Shown here: piece by piece, positions 5,814-11,771 of the stretch
How the letters are laid out: every line of letters starts with the position of its first letter
Position numbering within the stretch: the stretch's first letter is position 1
From: an uncultured Bacilli bacterium
GTDB lineage: Bacteria; Bacillota_I; Bacilli_A; RFN20; CAG-826
Length of the DNA stretch: 11,771 nt
Assembly (NCBI GenBank): GCA_934168325.1
Contig: CAKPNG010000041.1
Coordinates: forward strand, 1-11,771
Direction of reading: 5' to 3'
Notes under the pieces: model-generated
Databases searched by the model: none
The model's input: only the letters and a program-made list of their open reading frames with translations
Told to the model about the DNA's origin: nothing
Position numbers and translations under genes: made by a program

Positions 5814-8693
5814 ATGCAAAAAAGATCGAAGAAAATTATTTATTTGTTATCGTTTTTAATGGCTATTCCATTAATTGGTTGTGGTAAAAAAGATGGACCA
5901 GTTAAACCTGGACCAGATGATAATCCTCCTACACCTACTCCAACTGAGACTTTTTCTTATTACAAAAACACTAAATTAAGTAAAGATAGTACAGTTAAAG
6001 TTATAAGCGATGTAACTAGTAATGGAGATCGTTTGTATACTGCTCAAGCTATTGAAGGACTTTTTGCTAGAAAAGAAGTTAAATATTATGTTGATTCAAA
6101 TTATGTTACTAATGGTGTAAATACTGATCAATATTATATAAAAAAAGCTAGTGAAAAATATGGCTTTAAATATGAAGATACTACTTTAAAAGAAGCAGTT
6201 TTAGATTATATAGCTTCTTGGAGTGAATATGTTAAAAATAACACTTGGGGAAGTCAAATTTCTTTAGATAGTTATAATAATACCATTGGAGTTACTGCTT
6301 ATACTGAAAAAAATAAAGATGGATTTGCTACTCCTGGTTATATTGTTTATAGACCTGGTGATGTTTCTGTTAATACTGCTGCTACTTTAGCTGCTATTAC
6401 AGGATTTTTACCAGTTAGTAAAGATGATGTTAGTTTTTATCAAGAATTAGGCTTAGTTGAAAAATTTAATTTAGATAATGCTGCTTTAACTTATAGATGG
6501 CTATTTAATATTGTTATGCCTGAATTATCTACTTCTGGATTAATTCATCAAAATTATAATGATAATACTGGTAAAACTAATAAATTTATTAAAGATTATG
6601 GTATTTGTAATAAATATTTCCATGTTTATTATGATGATGTTAGTAGTGTTTCCAATTCATTTAAGAAGAATTTACATTCATTTTTAGATGCAAATAGTCC
6701 TATTTTTGGTTATGCATATAGTGAAGATAGAGATGTTGCTTTCTTTTCTCAATATGGACAATTTTTAGTACCTACTGATTACACTTGTAATTTAACTTTC
6801 CATGCTGCTGATTTATTTAAACATGATAAATTTAGTCAACCTAATAAAGATTATGATAAAAAAGCAGTACAAGGAAAACATTATGTTGCTTTTGTAGTTA
6901 GTGATGGTGATAATGCTACTTATTGGCAAAATACTGCTGGATTTGCAACAAATTATATGAATGCAGCTGGTAGAGATAAAGATAATTTCCCTGTTACTTG
7001 GTCTATTACACCTGCTTTAGCTGATTTAGCCCCTGATGTTTTAGATGAAGTTTATAATTCAATGAGTAATGGTTATGATTATTTCTGTGCTCCAGTTTCT
7101 GGCCAAGGTTATATAAATGCTGGTAATTTTGCTAGTCAAAATAATGGTGAATATTTCAAAGATTTTACTGAAAAACTAGATATTTATATGAAGAAAGCTG
7201 ATTTAAAAACTGTTACTGTTATTGGTGGAAATTCTCAAAATAATTTAGTTAATGTTTTAAAAGGTTATGCTTCTAGTAAACAAGTTGAAGGTGGCATTGT
7301 TTATGAAGGTGGCAAATATTTTAGTGGTGTTCAAGGTGGTGTAATGTGGGTTGATGGTAAACCTTTCGTTGGTCCTAGAGATTCTTTATGGGAAACTACC
7401 CCAGCTTATATTGCTGCTAGATTAAATACTTATGAAAAAGATATTACTTCAATTAATGGCTATTCTATAATTAACGTTCATCCTTGGTCTCATTCTTATG
7501 ATGATATTAGAACTATTGTTAATATGCTTAATGATGATATTGAAGTATGTAGTGTAGATCGTATTATTAAAATGATGACAGATAATATTACTGATAAATC
7601 AAATACTACAACTTTTAAAATACCTGAAAAGAATGGTGTTAGTATTGGTGAAGATTATTTAAGACAAAATCCTAGTTTAATACCTGTTGATCCTTTATAT
7701 AATGATTTCTTATTATGGCAAGAAGATTGGGAAGGTAGTGGTATCACTTATAATTCTAGTGATAAAGCTTGTAGTAATGTTGGTGCTATTTATAAAGGTA
7801 ATATTTCTATTAATAAAGGTAGTGTTGCTACTAAGAAATCATTTACTTTACCTGAAATTGATAATTATTGGTTATCTTTTAATGCACGTTGTGATAGTTT
7901 AAGTGAAGTTCAATCTAGTTCATTTAAAGTTACTTTAAAAGTAGGGGATGAAAGTAAAGTTATTATTAATAAAGCTACTATTAAAGGTGTTAGAGGTACT
8001 GAAACTCAAATAGTTTATGGCGATGGATGGCAATGTTTTGCAATTCCTTTAAGTCAATATTTTAAAGATTATAAAGGTAAAAATTGTCAATTATCTATTG
8101 AAGTATTAGCAGATAGTGATGCTGGTATTAGACTTGATCAAGTTAGTTTTAAAGCTAGAACTGTTGATCCTAAAATTGATTTAAGTACTATTAATCCTTA
8201 TAACAATACATTTACTAATAATACTGAAGATTGGATGCTTGGTGAACAATATAAAACATCTCAATATTATTGGTGGGATACTATTGATAGAGAAAGTTTA
8301 AAACCTACTAATTCATTACAAATAGATTGTTCTGATGGTGGTGGTGATGAAAAACGTAATGGTAATACAAATATTTGGATGGCTAAAAATTATGTTTTAC
8401 CTGAATTTAGTGATATAAATTTATCATGGGAAGCTCATAGTGATAATGATACTGGTGCTAAAATGAAAATATCTTTATATGCTGATGGTAAATATTATGT
8501 TTTATTTGACTGGAATGTTGCTAGAGAAAGTTTAAATAATACTAAACAAAATATTAATCTTAATACTTTAGATGGTGAAGTTAATTGGAGTAAAAAAGAA
8601 GTTACTATTATCTTTGAAGCTAGAGATGGTGGAAGAAATAATGGTGTTGGTGAAGCTTGTAGATTAAGTAACTTTAATACAATTGGTAAATAA
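5814..8693 (+). CDS. GxGYxYP-family putative glycoside hydrolase lipoprotein with C-terminal beta-sandwich domains
   Basis: The 959-residue protein is exported and lipid-anchored: signal peptide 1-22, lipobox LIGC with Cys23, then a Pro/Thr/Asp-rich tether (about 28-45). Residues about 46-340 match the N-terminal, and 341-590 the C-terminal, region of the GxGYxYP family (PF16216/PF14323-like), assigned from the VSDGDN strand (362-367), the SGQGYIN motif (429-435) and NVHPWS (554-559). The family name motif is degenerate here: the second Tyr is Asn and the Pro is Ala. Residues about 630-782 and 793-959 look like two beta-sandwich, carbohydrate-binding-type domains rich in Trp and Tyr; the next gene lacks them. 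Family members are predicted glycosidases; substrate and mechanism are not established from sequence. The gene is intact. Confidence 0.8.
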   Translation: MQKRSKKIIYLLSFLMAIPLIGCGKKDGPVKPGPDDNPPTPTPTETFSYYKNTKLSKDSTVKVISDVTSNGDRLYTAQAIEGLFARKEVKYYVDSNYVTNGVNTDQYYIKKASEKYGFKYEDTTLKEAVLDYIASWSEYVKNNTWGSQISLDSYNNTIGVTAYTEKNKDGFATPGYIVYRPGDVSVNTAATLAAITGFLPVSKDDVSFYQELGLVEKFNLDNAALTYRWLFNIVMPELSTSGLIHQNYNDNTGKTNKFIKDYGICNKYFHVYYDDVSSVSNSFKKNLHSFLDANSPIFGYAYSEDRDVAFFSQYGQFLVPTDYTCNLTFHAADLFKHDKFSQPNKDYDKKAVQGKHYVAFVVSDGDNATYWQNTAGFATNYMNAAGRDKDNFPVTWSITPALADLAPDVLDEVYNSMSNGYDYFCAPVSGQGYINAGNFASQNNGEYFKDFTEKLDIYMKKADLKTVTVIGGNSQNNLVNVLKGYASSKQVEGGIVYEGGKYFSGVQGGVMWVDGKPFVGPRDSLWETTPAYIAARLNTYEKDITSINGYSIINVHPWSHSYDDIRTIVNMLNDDIEVCSVDRIIKMMTDNITDKSNTTTFKIPEKNGVSIGEDYLRQNPSLIPVDPLYNDFLLWQEDWEGSGITYNSSDKACSNVGAIYKGNISINKGSVATKKSFTLPEIDNYWLSFNARCDSLSEVQSSSFKVTLKVGDESKVIINKATIKGVRGTETQIVYGDGWQCFAIPLSQYFKDYKGKNCQLSIEVLADSDAGIRLDQVSFKARTVDPKIDLSTINPYNNTFTNNTEDWMLGEQYKTSQYYWWDTIDRESLKPTNSLQIDCSDGGGDEKRNGNTNIWMAKNYVLPEFSDINLSWEAHSDNDTGAKMKISLYADGKYYVLFDWNVARESLNNTKQNINLNTLDGEVNWSKKEVTIIFEARDGGRNNGVGEACRLSNFNTIGK

Positions 8694-8695
8694 AA

Positions 8696-10312
8696 ATGAA
8701 TTATAAAAATAAATATTTATTAATATTAAGTTCTTTATTTAGTTTTTTAACTATTTCTTGTCAAAATAATAAGATTATTGAAGATGATAAGACACCTTTT
8801 AGTTATTATTTTGAACCTAAAATTAATGAAGATAAGGTATTAAAAGTTTTTAGAAATTTTAATAAAGGAGATTCAGCTGGTTTAAATAAAAATCAATTAG
8901 TAATGGCTACAGCTATTCAAGGATTCTTTTCTAGAACTGGTGGAGAATATTATTATCAATTTGAAAATAACGATGTTTGGCTTAATGATTTAAAAGATAA
9001 TTATGGAGTAACATTTATTGATACTAATTTAGATGAAATGTTAACTAATTTTAAATCTAAATTTTCTAATAAATATGTTCTTTATGATATTAGACAATAT
9101 GGTAATTTAAATGTTGCTAGAAGTATTGCAGGAATCAAAGATTATTTACCTGTTGATATAGAATATGAAAATTATGTTAAAGCTCTTGGCTTTGAATTAG
9201 GACTTGATGCTCGAACAATGAGTGAAAGAAGTTGTTTTAAAATTTATAAAGATGAATTTAATAATAATGCTTTATTTCAACAAGATCCTACTACTACTCA
9301 AGAATTTTTAACAGATTATGGTATTGCTGGAAAATATTTCTTCTTTTATCCAAAAGATATGAGTGACCCAGATATTGTAACATTTAGAAAAAATGTTCAT
9401 GATTGGGCTAAAAAAGATTGTCCAATATTTGGTTGGGTTCCTAATGATGAACCAACTGATGTTAATATTTCTTCGATGAATGGTCAATTTACTATTCCTA
9501 GTGATTGGGCTAGAAATATGTCAGTTTTTGCTGCTAAAAGTTTTTTTGGTGAAACTAGATTTAAAAATGTTATAAAAGATGATAAAAATATTAAAGGAGA
9601 GGATGGTAAACATTATGTTACAATCATGATGAGTGATGGAGATAATGTTCAAACTTGGTATAATACTTTTCCTTTTAATAAGAAATATTTAGCAGCTCCT
9701 CGAGGAAATTTTAAAATGGGTTGGAGTATTCAACCTTCCTTAATTGATTTAGGTCGTAATATATTAAATTATGTATATGACCATCGAGACGCTAATGATT
9801 TCTATGTTTGTAGTGTATCTGGTCAAGGTTATTTAAATCCAAGAGTATTTCCTGAAGATGCATTAACTTCATTTACTAAGCATTTAGATTCATATTTGAA
9901 ACAAACAGATTTATCTGTTGTTCAAATATTAGATAGTGGACCAAGTAAAGAAATTTGCGAAAAATATGGGCAAATAGAAGCTTTAAATGGTGGAATTTAT
10001 TGTTATGGTGATCGTTATGCTGGTGGTCATGGTAGTATTTATTGGGGTAATGATAAACCATTTGTATCTATTAGAGAGACTTTATGGAATGCAGATACTA
10101 GTGTAATAGCTAAAAGAATTAATTCCTATTCAAAAGCTATACATTCTATTGAAGCTTATACAGCAATTAATTTACATCCTTGGTCAATGGAATATAATGA
10201 TGTTATAAAACTTGTTGAGCAATTAGATGAACATGTTGAGATTGTTACTGCTGATGAGTTTATAAGATTAATAAGTGAAAATGTCGAGCATACCGACAAA
10301 ATATTGGTGTAA
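8696..10312 (+). CDS. GxGYxYP-family putative glycoside hydrolase lipoprotein, short paralog
   Basis: The 538-residue lipoprotein is a paralog of the preceding protein over its first ~590 residues. Shared features are a SYY start after the signal, a CPIFGW / SPIFGY strand, MSDGDN (312-317), SGQGYLNP (375-382), IRETLW (459-464) and NLHPWS (492-497). The signal peptide ends at Cys22 in the context TISC, a weaker lipobox than its neighbours because -3 is Thr. It has no C-terminal binding domains and ends soon after the conserved core. ATG 8696 follows the previous stop by 2 nt in a TAAAAATG junction without a clear Shine-Dalgarno, the same arrangement as at 3958-3965. The tandem pair suggests two related activities on one glycan; glycosidase function is inferred from the family. 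Confidence 0.8.
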   Translation: MNYKNKYLLILSSLFSFLTISCQNNKIIEDDKTPFSYYFEPKINEDKVLKVFRNFNKGDSAGLNKNQLVMATAIQGFFSRTGGEYYYQFENNDVWLNDLKDNYGVTFIDTNLDEMLTNFKSKFSNKYVLYDIRQYGNLNVARSIAGIKDYLPVDIEYENYVKALGFELGLDARTMSERSCFKIYKDEFNNNALFQQDPTTTQEFLTDYGIAGKYFFFYPKDMSDPDIVTFRKNVHDWAKKDCPIFGWVPNDEPTDVNISSMNGQFTIPSDWARNMSVFAAKSFFGETRFKNVIKDDKNIKGEDGKHYVTIMMSDGDNVQTWYNTFPFNKKYLAAPRGNFKMGWSIQPSLIDLGRNILNYVYDHRDANDFYVCSVSGQGYLNPRVFPEDALTSFTKHLDSYLKQTDLSVVQILDSGPSKEICEKYGQIEALNGGIYCYGDRYAGGHGSIYWGNDKPFVSIRETLWNADTSVIAKRINSYSKAIHSIEAYTAINLHPWSMEYNDVIKLVEQLDEHVEIVTADEFIRLISENVEHTDKILV

Positions 10313-10315
10313 ATT

Positions 10316-11263
10316 ATGGAAAAATTAGTAAATGATCAAGAAATTTTATTATTAAGTGGACCTTTAAAAGAAACTATTTGGGGTAGTAGTTATTTTAAAA
10401 ATGAATTAAAAATAACTGATAATGATTCTATAGGTGAGATGTGGTCTTGCTCTGGCTATAGTTCATTTTCTTCTATTATTTTAAATGGTTTATATAAAGG
10501 AAAAACTTTAGATGAAGTATTTAAAAATAATAAAGAATTATTTGCTAATTTAAGTGGTGATAAATTTCCTATTCTTATTAAATTAATAGCTACTAATGAT
10601 AAATTATCAATTCAAGTTCATCCAGATGATGAATATGCTTTAAAAAATGAGAATTCACTTGGTAAATTTGAATGTTGGTTAATATTAAGAAAAGAAGAAG
10701 GTGCTAAATTAATATTAGGTAATAAAGCTAATAGCAAAGAAGAAATTAAAGAATACATAAATAATAATCATTTTGAAAATTTAATTAATGAAGTAAATGT
10801 TAATGTTGGTGATGTTTATGTAGTTAATCCAGGTACAATACACGGTATTGGTAAAGGTATTATCTTATTAGAAATTCAACAATCTAGTGATATTACTTAT
10901 AGATTCTATGATTATAATAGACTTGGTTTAGATGGATTACCTAGAGAATTACATATTAAGAAAGCTCTAGATGTAGTTAGTGTTGGCAATTACAAAGAAA
11001 AAGTTATTAATATTAATAATAGTGATTCTAATTCAGTAGCTAATAATAAATATTTTAATTCTATTTATTTAGATATTAATGGTGAATATGAATTTAATAA
11101 CGATAATGAATTTGAAATAGTTACTTCATTAATGGATAAATTAATTATTAATGATAATTATGAAGTTAGTTATGGTAAGTCTTTTATTATTACTTCTAAA
11201 GCTAAGAAAGTAATATTTAAAGGCAATGGAAAATTAATTATTACAAAAGTAAATAAGGGTTAA
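10316..11263 (+). CDS. manA: Mannose-6-phosphate isomerase, type I (class I PMI)
   Basis: This cytoplasmic zinc enzyme interconverts mannose 6-phosphate and fructose 6-phosphate. At 315 residues it matches the short Bacillus-type ManA. Metal ligands are all visible: Q100 and H102 in the IQVHPDDEYA strand, E119 in GKFECW and H176 in PGTIHGIGKG. These are followed by the family signature LEIQQSSDITYRFYDYNR (about 185-202), which includes an Arg-bearing strand. The N-terminus has the expected KETIWG and GEMWSCSG patterns. The frame is intact. It starts 3 nt after the second putative glycosidase with little Shine-Dalgarno and is followed 2 nt later by the ATPase remnant, so it is operon-borne. 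Its presence suggests that the imported sugar yields mannose. Confidence 0.93.
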   Translation: MEKLVNDQEILLLSGPLKETIWGSSYFKNELKITDNDSIGEMWSCSGYSSFSSIILNGLYKGKTLDEVFKNNKELFANLSGDKFPILIKLIATNDKLSIQVHPDDEYALKNENSLGKFECWLILRKEEGAKLILGNKANSKEEIKEYINNNHFENLINEVNVNVGDVYVVNPGTIHGIGKGIILLEIQQSSDITYRFYDYNRLGLDGLPRELHIKKALDVVSVGNYKEKVININNSDSNSVANNKYFNSIYLDINGEYEFNNDNEFEIVTSLMDKLIINDNYEVSYGKSFIITSKAKKVIFKGNGKLIITKVNKG

Positions 11264-11265
11264 TT

Positions 11266-11718
11266 ATGAGTAATTTAGTATTTAAGAATGTAAATAAAAT
11301 ATATGACAATAATGTTCAAGCAGTCTTTGATTTTAATTTAGAAGTTAATGATAAAGAATTTATTGTTTTTGTTGGACCAAGTGGATGTGGTAAATCTACT
11401 ACTTTAAGAATGGTTGCAGGACTAGAAAGTATTACTAGTGGAGAAATTTATTTAGATAATGTACTTGTAAATGATATTGCTCCTGTTGATCGTAATATGG
11501 CAATGGTATTTCAAAATTATGCTTTATATCCCCATATGAGTGTATATGATAATTTAGCTTTTGGATTAAAGATGCGTAAGTTTCCTGTTGAGGTATTAGA
11601 TGAAAATAATAATCATATTTTAGTTATTGATAAGAACTTAATTGCTTCACTTAAATATGATAATAGTGTATTAAAAAAGAAGAACAAAATTGCTTTAGTT
11701 TGCGTTTCATATTTGTAG
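11266..11718 (+). pseudogene. Sugar ABC importer ATPase (MsmX/UgpC-type), internally deleted remnant
   Basis: The first ~105 of 150 residues are a normal start of a CUT1 importer ATPase: Walker A GPSGCGKST (37-45), the Q-loop MVFQNYALYPHMSV with Q83, and DNLAFGLKMRK (95-105). The signature LSGGQ, Walker B, D-loop and H-loop are absent; full-length relatives have about 360-370 residues. The rest (about 106-150, FPVEVLDENNN onward) resembles the last part of a TOBE domain, so an in-frame internal deletion fits better than simple truncation. After the TAG (11716-11718) the frame continues VDKKIKEPYN to TAA 11749-11751, like the usual LFDKE-type C-terminal end of the family, so the TAG may be a further nonsense change. 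The product cannot be an active ATPase. Many bacteria use a shared MsmX-type ATPase encoded elsewhere, which could replace it. Confidence 0.8.
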
Positions 11719-11771
11719 GTCGATAAAAAAATAAAAGAGCCCTATAATTAAATTTGCAGAAATAAAAAGAG

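Noticed and set aside
7687..7902. 71-codon + strand frame inside the first GxGYxYP gene
   Set aside because: Leu/Ile/Val-rich shadow frame fully within an intact longer gene.
9876..10061. 61-codon minus-strand frame inside the second GxGYxYP gene
   Set aside because: His/Asn-rich antisense shadow without a ribosome binding site or homology.
1..11771. UGA read as tryptophan (mycoplasma code), given the low GC
   Set aside because: All tryptophans are TGG and long frames translate cleanly with the standard code.
11729..11771. Near-identical AAATAAAAGAG / AAATAAAAAGAG direct repeats at the window end
   Set aside because: Short low-complexity A-rich strings expected by chance at this base composition.

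Overview
The window (AT-rich, roughly 30% GC by eye) comes from a low-GC Gram-positive-type bacterium, most likely a Firmicutes/Tenericutes relative of gut or anaerobic habitats. Evidence is the AT-ending codon use, AGA for arginine, consensus AGGAGG ribosome binding sites, lipoprotein signal peptides and an ABC importer with a lipoprotein binding protein. Trp is written TGG throughout and no long frame is broken by TGA, so the standard bacterial code applies, not the mycoplasma code. The genus cannot be told from the sequence.

Everything is on the + strand and tightly packed. 1-60: three TGTC-containing units spaced 22 bp, resembling the end of an insertion sequence. 50-2578: a large extracellular beta-sandwich protein lacking its 5' part, ending in three copies of an unrecognised repeat module. 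2579-2643: a short gap with a 12-bp perfect hairpin. 2644-5801: a CUT1-type carbohydrate ABC importer (binding lipoprotein and two permeases, the second frameshifted). 5814-10312: two paralogous lipoproteins of the GxGYxYP putative glycoside hydrolase family, the first with a large C-terminal beta-sandwich extension. 10316-11263: type I mannose-6-phosphate isomerase. 11266-11718: the start of an MsmX/UgpC-type sugar-importer ATPase joined to what looks like the end of its TOBE domain, with the middle missing. From 2644 on the spacing is 2-12 nt or an overlap, so this is probably one operon.

The layout reads as a glycan-use locus. Surface lipoproteins bind and cleave a glycan, the importer takes up the oligosaccharide, and ManA feeds mannose 6-phosphate into glycolysis as fructose 6-phosphate. 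Mannose as the substrate is inferred from manA only.

The most striking feature is a concentration of damage in the importer and the upstream glycan-binding gene. Permease 2 has lost one base exactly at its EAA loop (the ATPase contact). Permease 1 lacks the conserved DG in its own EAA loop. The ATPase lacks the signature and Walker B region. The upstream gene lacks its secretion signal. The two enzymes and manA look intact. This is either selective decay of uptake or clustered assembly errors, and reads would tell which.
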